Source of the DNA: an uncultured Tropicimonas sp.
Lineage (GTDB): Bacteria > Pseudomonadota > Alphaproteobacteria > Rhodobacterales > Rhodobacteraceae
DNA: 64,000 bases
Reading direction: 5' to 3'
NCBI GenBank assembly: GCA_947497945.1
Contig: CANMIP010000016.1
Coordinates: 62,001 to 126,000, forward strand
Shown here in pieces: positions 36,068-44,608 of the stretch (position 1 is its first letter; each line of letters starts with the position of its first letter). Made by a program: the position numbers and the translations under genes. Under the pieces are notes generated by a model. That model saw nothing but the letters and a program-made list of their open reading frames with translations. It searched no databases and was not told the DNA's origin.

Positions 36068-36868
36068 TCACATCCCGTCGCGCATCCGTTCCAGCTCGAA
36101 ACTGGTCAGGCGCGGAATCGGCATCGGGCCGAAGCCGTCCGGCGAATCGACATGCGGGAAGAGGTCCAGGAACTGCGCCAGTGTCTCGGGTTCCAGCATG
36201 GAATCAAGCCGCAGGCCGGGATGGAAGCTCTCGGCTTCGATGCCGTTGGCGAGGATGGTCTGCTGCCCGTCGAAGGCCAGTTGATAGAGGGTCACGTGCG
36301 AAATGGGCCTCAGCTCGATCACGCTGACCCCGTCGATGAAGCCGTTTGCCGGTGCAAAGGCCTCGGCGGCGCCTAGCATTTGGCGACAGCGCGGAGAGCG
36401 GATGAGAATTCGCGCACGCGGGCCAAGGAGCAGGTCGGGCATTGGCCTGCCGAGACCGAAGGAATCCGCGGCGAGCCGCGTAAGCCTCGGCTGTTCCGTC
36501 GCGAAGGATGCCTCGGGCCGGGCAAGCTCCATATTGCCAAGCCAGAGCAGCTTGCGCGGCCCGGCAGCGGTTTGCACCATGTCGCCGGGCAGCAGATCCT
36601 CGACTGCGGTCTGTCCGGTGGGGGTCGCGATCAGGGTTCCCCGCGCGAAGGCGGCAAAGGCCTCTTCGAAAAACGCCATGGCCGGCGCTCGGACGGTGAA
36701 GTCCCGGATTTCCTGAGAGGGGGTCAGAAAGGCAACCTCGTAGTGGCGCGAGAGAGGCGGTGCGCACCGAGGTTGCCTATCCGATCGAGACGTCCTTTCG
36801 GACAGTTTGGCCGTCAGGCCAAAAATTTCTGCCGTAGAAATGCGGGCAGCCGCGTGTGGGATAGGCAT
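36068..36868 (-). CDS. Hint-domain protein (Hint_2 type)
   Basis: This 266-residue protein has a hedgehog/intein (Hint) domain from about residue 75: FARGTLIATPTGQTAVEDL, then LLPGDMVQTAAGP, and later SHVTLYQLAFDG. In many relatives this block is appended to secreted or phage-like proteins. The nucleophilic Cys or Ser expected at the start of the Hint fold is not obvious here (AFARGT), so self-splicing activity is doubtful. Upstream ~70 residues are of unknown type and the exact start is uncertain. No partner gene is visible. Confidence 0.75.
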   Translation of the reverse strand: MPIPHAAARISTAEIFGLTAKLSERTSRSDRQPRCAPPLSRHYEVAFLTPSQEIRDFTVRAPAMAFFEEAFAAFARGTLIATPTGQTAVEDLLPGDMVQTAAGPRKLLWLGNMELARPEASFATEQPRLTRLAADSFGLGRPMPDLLLGPRARILIRSPRCRQMLGAAEAFAPANGFIDGVSVIELRPISHVTLYQLAFDGQQTILANGIEAESFHPGLRLDSMLEPETLAQFLDLFPHVDSPDGFGPMPIPRLTSFELERMRDGM

Positions 36869-37164
36869 GCAATCGATCCTCTCGGATGGTCGCGTCTGCC
36901 GTGGCCCCCACCAGGTCGCGTCAACGACGTGTCTTGTTTCCTAATTGGCGCAAATCCGCCGATTCTGTCAAAATCCTTCATCGATTTGCCGGGATTGTGC
37001 GTTCAATCCGCCGCTTTGGGTGTGTTTGTTTCGCCAAAACCGTCCGCAATTGCCACATTTCGATTTGCAGCGACGAATCAAGACGCCCGCCGGGCGAATT
37101 GCTGGCGGGCGTGCAGGAATGGCCGCATTTGGCAAAGAGACCGGCATGCCCGGGAATTGCGAAA
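36869..37164. other. 296-base gap upstream of the Hint gene, no further gene seen
   Basis: The region is less G+C-rich than its surroundings. On the minus strand TTGACA (complement of 36966-36971) with CCAATT 17 bases on might be the Hint promoter, but the -10 is weak. Confidence 0.35.
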
Positions 37165-37311
37165 TCAAGCGCTCAGGGCCTCGGGGACTTCCTGCCGCTC
37201 CCGGCGCAGAATCATTTCTTCCCGCCGTGCGCCGCGTTCCCAGGGCATCTGGAATTCGCATTTCTCCGCCGCGACCAGTACGGATTTCAACCAACGCTTC
37301 TCCGTTTGCAT
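37165..37311 (-). CDS. 48-residue conserved small protein
   Basis: This short frame gives 48 residues beginning MQTEKRWLKSVLVAAEK and continuing with MPWERGARREEM. The start has ggag seven bases upstream. The TEKRWLKS...MPWxRGxRR pattern is one I recall from many Rhodobacterales as an unnamed small protein. It is basic and helical, with no signal peptide. It is transcribed away from pgeF's 3' end, on the same strand. Function unknown. Confidence 0.7.
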   Translation of the reverse strand: MQTEKRWLKSVLVAAEKCEFQMPWERGARREEMILRRERQEVPEALSA

Positions 37312-37421
37312 CTCTGTGCTCCTTCTCCACTGTCCGGCGCGTGCCGCTGTTTCTCTCTTGAGGACAATCTGCGGGCACTTTGCGGCGGATTAAGGGCAAA
37401 ACGTGGACAATCTCGAAACGG

Positions 37422-38177
37422 CTAGAGGCGGATTGCGGCGATCAGTCGACCGTAGTCCGCCTCCTTGCGATGCGTGGTGCGCCGGAAGGAGAAGAAGCGT
37501 TCCGGGTCCGAATAGGTGCAGTGGCGGGTCCAGATCGCCTGGCCGATTCCGGCGCGTCGCATCCGGTGCAGGCCGAAGGCCGGCAGGTCGAACTGCAGCT
37601 TCTCGCCGCCTTCGCCTGAAAAGAATCTCTTGTTCTCAGGTTCCTCGGAGATGAAGGCGTCGTAGAACTCCCAACCGACCTCATAGGCGCGCTGGCTGAT
37701 GCAGGGGCCGATCACGGCCACTGTTCTCACCCGATCCGCGCCCAGTTTCTCCATGCTCTGCAGCGTTTGCTCCAGAACACCGGACAATGCGCCACGCCAT
37801 CCGGCATGGGCTGCGCCGATCACGCCGGCCTCATGGTCCGCGAAAAGCACGGGTTGGCAATCGGCGGTAAGCACCGACAGGGCGAGACCAGGCCGATCGG
37901 TAACGAGCGCATCGGCTTTCGGCGCCTGGCCGGGAGCGGCGTCGATTGTTTCGACTTCGGCCGAATGGACCTGGTTCATCGAGACCAGCTCGGCAGTTGC
38001 TACACCGAGCGAGGTCGCCACGCGATCACGGTTGATTGCCACGATCTCGGATTGATCCGACGAGCCGGGCCCGCAATTGAGCCCTTCGAAAACGCCCGAA
38101 GACGCGCCACCGCGCCGGGTGAAAAAACCGTGGCGCAGGGGCGAGAGGATGTCGGAGGTCAGAATTTCCAGCGTCAT
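37422..38177 (-). CDS. pgeF: peptidoglycan editing factor / laccase-domain protein
   Basis: This 251-residue YfiH/PgeF-family protein trims misplaced residues in peptidoglycan precursors; some relatives act as purine-nucleoside enzymes. Copper/zinc motif residues are in NQVHSAEV, LTADCQPVLF and AAHAGWRGALSG. Start overlaps the preceding MidA-like gene by four bases (ATGA), as third gene of the lgt operon. Confidence 0.92.
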   Translation of the reverse strand: MTLEILTSDILSPLRHGFFTRRGGASSGVFEGLNCGPGSSDQSEIVAINRDRVATSLGVATAELVSMNQVHSAEVETIDAAPGQAPKADALVTDRPGLALSVLTADCQPVLFADHEAGVIGAAHAGWRGALSGVLEQTLQSMEKLGADRVRTVAVIGPCISQRAYEVGWEFYDAFISEEPENKRFFSGEGGEKLQFDLPAFGLHRMRRAGIGQAIWTRHCTYSDPERFFSFRRTTHRKEADYGRLIAAIRL

Positions 38178-39247
38178 GTCTCAAATCCGGGTGGCGGCGG
38201 GGAGCCGTCGGGGTGAATGGCGATTGCCTTGAAGAGCGAACCCATTTCCTGCGGGTGGGTCAAGCGTCGATGCGCAGCAATGTGGTTTTCCAGTGCCGCG
38301 GAATCGGGCATGGCACGGGCAAGCGACTGGGCGCGTTGGGTTATTCCCAAACGTTCGAGAAGAACGCCTTGTGGAACCATGTTGCTGGCGATAGCGCCGG
38401 CGTCGCGTGCGGCGCGGTCTATCGCCTCGAAATCGACATGGGCGGTCAGATCGGCCTTGCCGGGGCCGTCGAACGGGTCGACAGGTTTGTGGTCCCGCAG
38501 CGCCTGCAGCGTATCGCCACGCGACTGCCAATCGCCGTAGTCGATGAAGATCGCCATGCCACCCTGTGTGACGATACGGTCGCCCAGCTCTGCCACGATC
38601 GCGGGCAAGGCGGGGCAAAGCTCGACGATGTCTCCGGGGAGGGTATCGGCAAGCCTGTGCGCCAGTTCGGGGACCGGGAGCGGCGCCGCAAATCTCGATT
38701 GAAACGCGTCTCCCTCGGAGCAGACGACATGCTCGCACCAGCCATCTGCGGCCCGTTGGAATTGCCGGATCGGCAACGCGTCGAGGAACTCGTTTGCGAT
38801 GAAGAAGAGGGGGGCCTGCGGCAGGTCGCCGATTCGATCCAGCCATTGCACGGGATGGGGGGCCAGCGCCTCGCGTTGCAGATCCCGCAAGCGGGGGCTC
38901 GCTTCGACAAGGCGGATGTCGAAGGCGTCCGGAAGGCCGGGGATCGGGCGCATGGCCCGCAGCATGTCGGCCATGAGCGTGCCGCACCCGGGCCCGGCCT
39001 CGGCCAGCACCGCGTCGCGCGGCGCGCCCTGATCCAGCCAGCCCTGCGCCAGCGCCAGGCCGAGCAACTCACCGAACATCTGGCTGATCTCCGGCGCGGT
39101 GATGAAATCGCCGGCTGCGCCGAAGACGGGCGCGGTCGTGTAGTAGCCGTGATCCGGGTGCAGCAGGCATTCGGCCATGTAATCGGCCAGGGTGAGCGGG
39201 CCGGTCAGGGCGATCCGCTTGTGCAGGATCTCAGCCAGCGGGGTCAT
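38174..39247 (-). CDS. MidA/NDUFAF7-family methyltransferase
   Basis: This 357-residue SAM-dependent methyltransferase belongs to the family whose mitochondrial member NDUFAF7 methylates an arginine of complex I. Typical segments: LADYMAECLLHPDHGYYT, AGDFITAPEISQMFGELLG, EAGPGCGTLMADMLRA (SAM-binding) and FFIANEFLDALPIRQF. It overlaps lgt upstream and pgeF downstream by four bases each. Confidence 0.93.
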   Translation of the reverse strand: MTPLAEILHKRIALTGPLTLADYMAECLLHPDHGYYTTAPVFGAAGDFITAPEISQMFGELLGLALAQGWLDQGAPRDAVLAEAGPGCGTLMADMLRAMRPIPGLPDAFDIRLVEASPRLRDLQREALAPHPVQWLDRIGDLPQAPLFFIANEFLDALPIRQFQRAADGWCEHVVCSEGDAFQSRFAAPLPVPELAHRLADTLPGDIVELCPALPAIVAELGDRIVTQGGMAIFIDYGDWQSRGDTLQALRDHKPVDPFDGPGKADLTAHVDFEAIDRAARDAGAIASNMVPQGVLLERLGITQRAQSLARAMPDSAALENHIAAHRRLTHPQEMGSLFKAIAIHPDGSPPPPGFET

Positions 39248-40170
39248 CTTGGCTCAGGCCTGCTGCGCAGCGCATAGGCGATGAGTGCAAGGCCAAGCGC
39301 TACCAAGGGCAGGGAGAGCAGTTGCCCCATTGTGACGCCGATGGCGCCGCTGCCGATGACGAAGCCGATCGGGTTGTCGGGCGTGATGAATTGCGCGTCG
39401 GCCTGGCGGAAAAACTCGACAATGAAGCGGGCGATGCCGTAGCCGGCGAAGAAGGCGCCGGCGACAAGACCGGGCCGCTTGAGCGCCCCGCGGCGCAGGG
39501 CCAGCCAGAGCAGGATCAGCCCGAGCACGAGCCCTTCGAGCGCGGCTTCGTAAAGCTGGCTCGGGTGGCGGGCGATTTCATTGCCGTAGTAGAACCATTC
39601 GCCCGGCACGGAGCAGCCTTGCCAGCCGGGATCGACGCAACGGGTCGGGAATTTCATCGCCCAGGCCACGTCGGACGGCCTTCCCCAAAGCTCGCTGTTG
39701 ATGAAATTGGCAAGGCGGCCGAAGAAGAGCCCGGCCGGCGTGGCGATGGCAAGTGCGTCAGCCGCGCTCAGGCGTGGGATCGCGTGGCGCAGGGTGAAAA
39801 GCCACGCGGCGACGACAACGCCGATCAGCCCGCCGTGAAAGGCCATGCCACCTTCCCAGACCACGAGGATCTGGGCCGGGTTGGCGAGGTAGAATTCTGG
39901 TTTGTAGAAGAGCACGAAGCCGAGCCGGCCGCCGATCACCACCGCCAGAATGACCCAGGTCGTCAGGTCCTCGACCTGTCGTGGTTCCATCGGCGGCGTG
40001 TCATCCGGCCAGAGTGTCGGGCGTTTGAGCAGGGCCAAGATGAGACGCCAGCCGAGGAGAAGCCCGACGATATAGGCCAGCGCATACCAGCGCAACGCGA
40101 AGTCCATGCCGAACAGCGAGATGGAAAAAAGCTCGGGGCTGAGCTCGGGGAATGGGATTGTTGCCTGCAT
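39244..40170 (-). CDS. lgt: prolipoprotein diacylglyceryl transferase
   Basis: This inner-membrane enzyme adds diacylglycerol to lipobox cysteines. It has 308 residues with about seven membrane segments. The essential HGGLIG motif (GGMAFHGGLIG) and the Lgt signature GRLANFINSELWGRP are present. It leads the lgt-MidA-pgeF operon and serves the several lipoproteins in this window. ubiK diverges 96 bases away. Confidence 0.97.
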   Translation of the reverse strand: MQATIPFPELSPELFSISLFGMDFALRWYALAYIVGLLLGWRLILALLKRPTLWPDDTPPMEPRQVEDLTTWVILAVVIGGRLGFVLFYKPEFYLANPAQILVVWEGGMAFHGGLIGVVVAAWLFTLRHAIPRLSAADALAIATPAGLFFGRLANFINSELWGRPSDVAWAMKFPTRCVDPGWQGCSVPGEWFYYGNEIARHPSQLYEAALEGLVLGLILLWLALRRGALKRPGLVAGAFFAGYGIARFIVEFFRQADAQFITPDNPIGFVIGSGAIGVTMGQLLSLPLVALGLALIAYALRSRPEPR

Positions 40171-40266
40171 GGTTCCGCTCTTGATCGCCTCGATGTGGCA
40201 AAGTCAACCTTGAGGCTGCCCGTCCGGGGGGCCATATAGAGATCGGATGTAACGAACGGGTGCCCC

Positions 40267-40518
40267 ATGCAGAGCCGAAACAGGTTATTCGACGACATGT
40301 CCCAGCTGATGACCAACGCGATGGGTGTGGCCCAGGGCGCGAAGGACGAGGCCGAGACTGCTTTCAAATCCATGATCGACCGCTGGATGGCGGATCGGGA
40401 CTTCGTCACGCGCGAAGAATTCGACGCGGCCCGCGCCATGGCACAGAAAGCACGCGAGGAAAACGAGGCCCTCAAGGCGCGGATCGAAGCGCTCGAAGCG
40501 GCTATTAACAAGGATTAA
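40267..40518 (+). CDS. ubiK: ubiquinone biosynthesis accessory factor UbiK (BMFP)
   Basis: This 83-residue protein of the BMFP family has an amphipathic N-terminal helix (FDDMSQLMTNAMGVAQGAKD) and a C-terminal coiled coil (NEALKARIEALEAAI). UbiK binds UbiJ/lipids in ubiquinone assembly in gammaproteobacteria; the alphaproteobacterial role is inferred. It diverges from lgt. Confidence 0.88.
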   Translation: MQSRNRLFDDMSQLMTNAMGVAQGAKDEAETAFKSMIDRWMADRDFVTREEFDAARAMAQKAREENEALKARIEALEAAINKD

Positions 40519-40861
40519 CAGAGGGTTAACGGGGCGCTCGCAGCTCTGTTTCACCCTGAGTCATAATGGCGCGGCCCGACTCGGGACCCTCTCGAACGCG
40601 CGTCGGAAACGGCGCGCGTTTTGCGTTGAAAAGAGTCGATTTTCTTGGTCGTCCAAAATCGTTAACGAGCCACTAGACCTGTGTGGATACGCTATATCTT
40701 GGGACTCTTCGAACTCTTGTCACAAAGTTTCTGCTTTACAGCCATTGGCTTTGCCCGCACGATGAAATCCAAGGACGGCGGCAGCATCGACCGTCCCAGA
40801 GCAGGCACCAAGCCCCGGTAAGGCAAGAAGAATCGGGGCGAGCAAACAGCGAGGCCCGGGC
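40519..40861. other. 343-base gap with terminator and presumed promoter
   Basis: After the ubiK terminator (40595) the sequence becomes A+T-richer (gttaacgag, ctatatcttg) and likely holds the promoter of the YbjN gene. A 19-codon frame from ATG 40762 lacks a ribosome site and was not called. Confidence 0.45.
40595..40622 (+). terminator. Rho-independent terminator after ubiK
   Basis: aacgcgcgtcg / cggcgcgcgtt form an 11-bp stem with one T.G pair around a GAAA tetraloop, followed by tttt-like sequence. Confidence 0.85.
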
Positions 40862-41362
40862 ATGTCACTCTCCGAAGAGTTCCTGACGGAAGACCTACAT
40901 CCGATCGACATCGTCGAGACCCTTGCCGAAAACAACGCCTGGGATTTCGACCGGATCGCCGAAGACCAGATTGCGATGGCGGTCGAGGGGCAGTGGCGAA
41001 CTTACTCGGTTACGCTGGCCTGGTCGGCCTATGACGAGACGCTGCGGCTTATCTGCACCTTCGAGATGGAACCGCCGGAAGATCGCCTCGGGCGGCTCTA
41101 TGAAGCGCTGAACCGGGTCAATGATTCCTGCTGGGCTGGCGCCTTCACCTATTGGCGCGAGCAGCAGCTCATGACCTATCGCTACGGGCTGGTGCTCGGC
41201 GGCGGGCAGACACCGCATCCCGAGCAGATCGATCGGTTGATCGGCTCGGCGGTCATGGCGTCGGAACGCTATTATCCGGCCTTCCAGCTTGTCGTCTGGG
41301 GAGATCAGGATCCCGAGGATGCGCTTCAGGTTGCGATTGCGGAGGCCTTCGGGCGCGCCTGA
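40862..41362 (+). CDS. YbjN-domain protein
   Basis: This 166-residue protein has the YbjN/sensory-chaperone-like fold pattern (LSEEFLTEDLHPIDIVETLA at the start, and later WRTYSVTLAWSAYDETLRL). YbjN in Escherichia coli affects motility and stress genes; the function in alphaproteobacteria is unknown. It is followed by a repeat-rich spacer and proC. Confidence 0.85.
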   Translation: MSLSEEFLTEDLHPIDIVETLAENNAWDFDRIAEDQIAMAVEGQWRTYSVTLAWSAYDETLRLICTFEMEPPEDRLGRLYEALNRVNDSCWAGAFTYWREQQLMTYRYGLVLGGGQTPHPEQIDRLIGSAVMASERYYPAFQLVVWGDQDPEDALQVAIAEAFGRA

Positions 41363-41363
41363 G

Positions 41364-41423
41364 GCGTTGGAGGGGGCGCTGCCCCCGGCGCGCCTTGCGC
41401 GCCCCCCCCCTGGGATATTTCCG
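41364..41423 (+). repeat. G+C-rich intergenic repeat-like element
   Basis: A gagggggcgctgccccc palindrome is followed by a gcgcgccttgcgcgc hairpin, a run of nine C and tgggatatttccgg. I recall very similar GGGGGCGCTGCCCCC...GGATATTT blocks as dispersed intergenic repeats in Rhodobacterales. A weak partial match (gggagatatttc) is at 43612. Confidence 0.55.
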
Positions 41424-41491
41424 GAAAGCGGAAGTTGCAGCCATGCGCCCGGACGCATAGCGTGCCCTCGGAACGGAACCGGAGGCTTTTC

Positions 41492-42304
41492 ATGGAGACG
41501 GCGGATGTGAAGGCACGGGGGCTTGTGCTCCTGGGCTGTGGCAAGATGGGCTCGGCGATGCTGCAGGGCTGGTTGGCGAACGGGTTCCCGGCAGAATCGG
41601 TGACGGTGATTGATCCGCACCCGTCGGACTGGGTCGTTGCGCAGGGCGTACGGCTGAACGCGGAGTTGCCGGTGCGACCGGCCATTGTGCTCGTTGCGGT
41701 CAAGCCGCAGATGATGGCGGAAGCGCTGCCCTCGCTGGCCGAACTGGGGAGCGGCGAGACGCTGTTCCTGAGCGTTGCGGCCGGGACGCCGATTTCCTTT
41801 TATGAATCCGTGCTCGGGGCGGCGACACCAGTGATCCGGGCGATGCCGAACACACCGGCAGCGGTTGGCCGCGGCATCACCGCGATCGTTGGTAATGCGC
41901 GGGCGAGTGCCGCACAAATGGATCTTGCGGAGCATTTCCTGTCGGCCATCGGGCAGGTGGTCCGGCTTGAGGCCGAGGCGCAGATGGATGCGGTGACCGG
42001 GCTTTCCGGGTCCGGGCCGGCCTATCTGTTCCACATGGTCGAGGCCATGGCGCGGGCGGGTGTGGCACAAGGCTTGCCGGAGGATCTGGCGATGCAATTG
42101 GCGCGGGCGACCGTCGCCGGGGCCGGGGAGTTGCTGCACTGTTCTGAAGAGAGCGCGGCGCAACTCCGGGCCAACGTGACCTCTCCAAACGGGACGACCG
42201 CTGCGGGGCTGGAGGTGCTGATGGACGAGCGCGCGGGCCTGCCCGGACTCATGGAAAAGGTGGTCTCGGCGGCGGCGGATCGGAGCCGGGAGCTGGCCAA
42301 ATGA
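41492..42304 (+). CDS. proC: pyrroline-5-carboxylate reductase
   Basis: This is the last enzyme of proline synthesis. It has 270 residues from ATG 41492, which has ggagg upstream; a longer in-frame start has none. NAD(P)-binding LLGCGKMGSAMLQGW is at the N-terminus, and AVTGLSGSGPAYLFHMVEAM and the C-terminal VTSPNGTTAAGLEVL are family signatures. Its stop overlaps the csaA start (ATGA). Confidence 0.96.
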   Translation: METADVKARGLVLLGCGKMGSAMLQGWLANGFPAESVTVIDPHPSDWVVAQGVRLNAELPVRPAIVLVAVKPQMMAEALPSLAELGSGETLFLSVAAGTPISFYESVLGAATPVIRAMPNTPAAVGRGITAIVGNARASAAQMDLAEHFLSAIGQVVRLEAEAQMDAVTGLSGSGPAYLFHMVEAMARAGVAQGLPEDLAMQLARATVAGAGELLHCSEESAAQLRANVTSPNGTTAAGLEVLMDERAGLPGLMEKVVSAAADRSRELAK

Positions 42305-42639
42305 GCGAGATCGGGTTCGACGAATTCCTGAAGGTGGATATCCGGGTCGGGCGGGTGGTGCGCGCCGAACCGTATCCCGAGGCGCGCAAGCCGGCGATCA
42401 AGCTCTGGATCGATTTCGGGTCGGAGATTGGCGAAAAGAAAAGCTCGGCCCAGATCACGCGCCATTATGACGTGGAGACGTTGCCGGGGAAGCTGGTCAT
42501 GGCGGTAGTCAATTTTCCGCCGCGTCAGATCGGGCGGTTCATGTCCGAGGTGTTGGTTCTGGGCGTTCCCGACGAGGAGGGCGAGGTCGTCCTGCTTGCG
42601 CCGAGTCAGGATGTTCCGATCGGCGGTCGGGTGCATTGA
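42301..42639 (+). CDS. csaA: CsaA-like tRNA-binding protein
   Basis: This 112-residue OB-fold protein has FLKVDIRVGRVVRAEPYPEA, the tRNA-binding domain of methionyl-tRNA synthetase C-termini and CsaA, and VMAVVNFPPRQIGRFMSEVL. It binds tRNA or acts as a chaperone linked to secretion in Bacillus; the role here is inferred. It ends six bases from the convergent DUF1989 gene. Confidence 0.88.
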   Translation: MSEIGFDEFLKVDIRVGRVVRAEPYPEARKPAIKLWIDFGSEIGEKKSSAQITRHYDVETLPGKLVMAVVNFPPRQIGRFMSEVLVLGVPDEEGEVVLLAPSQDVPIGGRVH

Positions 42640-42645
42640 GACTAG

Positions 42646-43491
42646 TCAGCCTGGAACGCCGTGGCTTCTGTCGTAGCCATTGATCGACGGGCTAGGCCAC
42701 TGCGCGGCGCCCGCTTGCGGTGAGAATATCTCGACGAGAAGCGGGTAGCAGGCGGCGGCGTCGGAGGAGTGCTCCGCCGAACAGTCGCCGCCCGGACAGG
42801 CAGAAAGCGCTCCGAGCAGGTCGATCTCGGCCAGAATGTCGAGATAGTCGCCCGGCCGGACCGGGCTGGCCTTCATGAAGTACTGGCCAGTGTCGCGGGT
42901 GAAACCGGTGCACATGAAGACGTTGAGCACGTCATGGACATGGCTTTCAGCCTCCTCAAGCGTGAGCCCGGTCTCGGCGGCGAGCGCGCGGGTCAGGTTC
43001 GAGTGACAGCAATGGTGGTACTGGCCGTCGGAGAGCAGGATGTTGGTGTAGGGGTCGCAGCGGGTGCCGATCACGTCATGCACCGAGCCGCCATGTGGGT
43101 CGATTCCGTACCAGTCCAGCGTGTCCTCCAGGATCGTCGCCATAGGACGCAGATAGGGGAAGCTGGTCCAGAGCCGCTCGCCGGTTGTCACGTGCGTGCC
43201 ATGCAGCGCGCGGGTCTTGCCGGAATAGAAGCGCTCGGAAAGGTTGCCCGCGTTCCACAGGTTGAGATCGCCCACCTGCGGGCCTTCGATGGAGCTGATG
43301 CGGAAGGCGCCCCCGGCGGGGACGCGGAAACAGGCGGCATCGCGGGGCGGGACGCGGACCTCATCCGTCTTCTCGAGCGCCGCGCGGTGCCGTGCGAGAG
43401 CGGTCATGTCCGGCTGCGGCAGGGTTTCGACCGGATAGCAGATGACCGGTGGTACGGCGCGCCGGCTATCGGCGTCATCGGGGCGGGACAT
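42646..43491 (-). CDS. DUF1989 / urea-carboxylase-associated protein
   Basis: This 281-residue protein belongs to the DUF1989 family, often linked with urea carboxylase or aminomethyltransferase operons. Signature parts are GPQVGDLNLWN, LWTSFPYLRPMATI, GTRCDPYTNILLSDGQYHHC and the cysteine pair CPGGDCS. I chose ATG 43491 (ggag upstream); a start at 43608 adds a non-family N-terminus. No urea carboxylase gene is beside it here. Confidence 0.88.
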   Translation of the reverse strand: MSRPDDADSRRAVPPVICYPVETLPQPDMTALARHRAALEKTDEVRVPPRDAACFRVPAGGAFRISSIEGPQVGDLNLWNAGNLSERFYSGKTRALHGTHVTTGERLWTSFPYLRPMATILEDTLDWYGIDPHGGSVHDVIGTRCDPYTNILLSDGQYHHCCHSNLTRALAAETGLTLEEAESHVHDVLNVFMCTGFTRDTGQYFMKASPVRPGDYLDILAEIDLLGALSACPGGDCSAEHSSDAAACYPLLVEIFSPQAGAAQWPSPSINGYDRSHGVPG

Positions 43492-43704
43492 GGCAGCTCC
43501 TTTTCGCGGCATCTTGCGGGGACTAAGCCGCGTGATGATGGGCTGCGCAAGACCCGGCGGAAAAGGTACCGCGAAATCGTTCCTTTGAGGGGATCCCAAA
43601 TGCAACAAGCTGGGAGATATTTCTCGGAGAGAATGCGCAGAGCGGCGCGCTGTATACGAGATCAGGGATGCAGCATGTTGGTGTGTTGGTGAACGCGGTT
43701 CGAG

Positions 43705-44343
43705 TTAGAGACGGCTATGACTGACCTTGACATACAACACCTCACTGCCGTCCGGGGTGTAGGTTGCTTGAATGGACGTGCCATAAGGCCGCAAGACTGC
43801 CAAAGAGCGAACGGATCGCATAAAGCCGGACTCCGGCCAGCGCAGCCCTTTCGAGGTGACATTCCAGCCCGCATCTACAACCAGCTCCCCTTCATGTCCG
43901 ATATAGGGATTGTCGCTGTTCCACGCATCGCGGGACCGAAAACCCTGGGACTCCAGCCAAGGCGTCGCATTGGATATGTTCCCAAGTGTTCTAAGGATTC
44001 TGAAAGTGCAGATTTCGACGTGAGCATCGGTCTTCATCCGGCTCCAGTCGAGATTCCTGAGCTCCTCAAGGGTCGCCGTGGCGGGTTTTGAACCAATACA
44101 GCTGGCGACGTCCGGGAAGGTCAAAAGGGCGGCTCGTTGAGCGTCGGTAAATGGATCCGGCGCTCCCCGCGTGGTTCGAAGGTTCTGATAGGCCGGCTCC
44201 CCCAAATCCAGTTCGACGGCATGCGTGTAGTAAAGCGAGCGCAATCCGGAACAGGTCCAGACAACAAGGCCAAGAAGCAAGGGAAACCCCAGAGCAAGGG
44301 AAAGAACAACGTGAAACGGGTTTCGGAGATTGGGCAAAGCCAT
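43705..44343 (-). CDS. hypothetical protein with one N-terminal membrane segment
   Basis: This 212-residue protein has one N-terminal membrane segment (VVLSLALGFPLLLGLVVWTC, about residues 12-31) and a soluble remainder with no recognised domain. It has two later cysteines. ATG 44343 is preferred to a TTG at 44358; neither has a good ribosome site. The gene and its upstream region are lower in G+C than the neighbours (43% in one hand-counted 60-base row). It looks like an acquired or orphan gene. Confidence 0.6.
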   Translation of the reverse strand: MALPNLRNPFHVVLSLALGFPLLLGLVVWTCSGLRSLYYTHAVELDLGEPAYQNLRTTRGAPDPFTDAQRAALLTFPDVASCIGSKPATATLEELRNLDWSRMKTDAHVEICTFRILRTLGNISNATPWLESQGFRSRDAWNSDNPYIGHEGELVVDAGWNVTSKGLRWPESGFMRSVRSLAVLRPYGTSIQATYTPDGSEVLYVKVSHSRL

Positions 44344-44608
44344 CTGATCAACACTCAAACGCAGGACGAATCGGCCACCGGATACGGGGACCTCTCGATG
44401 TATGTTCGATCCTCTTGTTCATATTTCGGTCAAAGCTGGAGACTTGGGACCTTGCGATTTCTACAGGACTGATTGGATGCCCCCATGCGACCAAGCTTGG
44501 AAAGCAGTCCCTTTGGCTGCGCCAGGTGTCTGAGGTCAACGCCCTCGGAAACGGCCTCTCGACATTCTTGATGCGGTAAGCGCCGGTTTGATTGCCTAGG
44601 CAAGCGGG

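Noticed and set aside
36968-37399. 143-residue minus-strand frame upstream of the Hint gene
   Set aside because: It is a different frame of the region holding the better-supported 48-residue gene and reads as Arg/Pro/Gly-rich.
40762-40821. 19-codon frame MKSKDGGSIDRPRAGTKPR
   Set aside because: There is no ribosome site, the frame is very short and nothing else supports it.
44359-44608. Insertion-sequence remnant upstream of the FAD dehydrogenase terminus
   Set aside because: The region is A+T-richer but I saw neither terminal inverted repeats nor transposase motifs.
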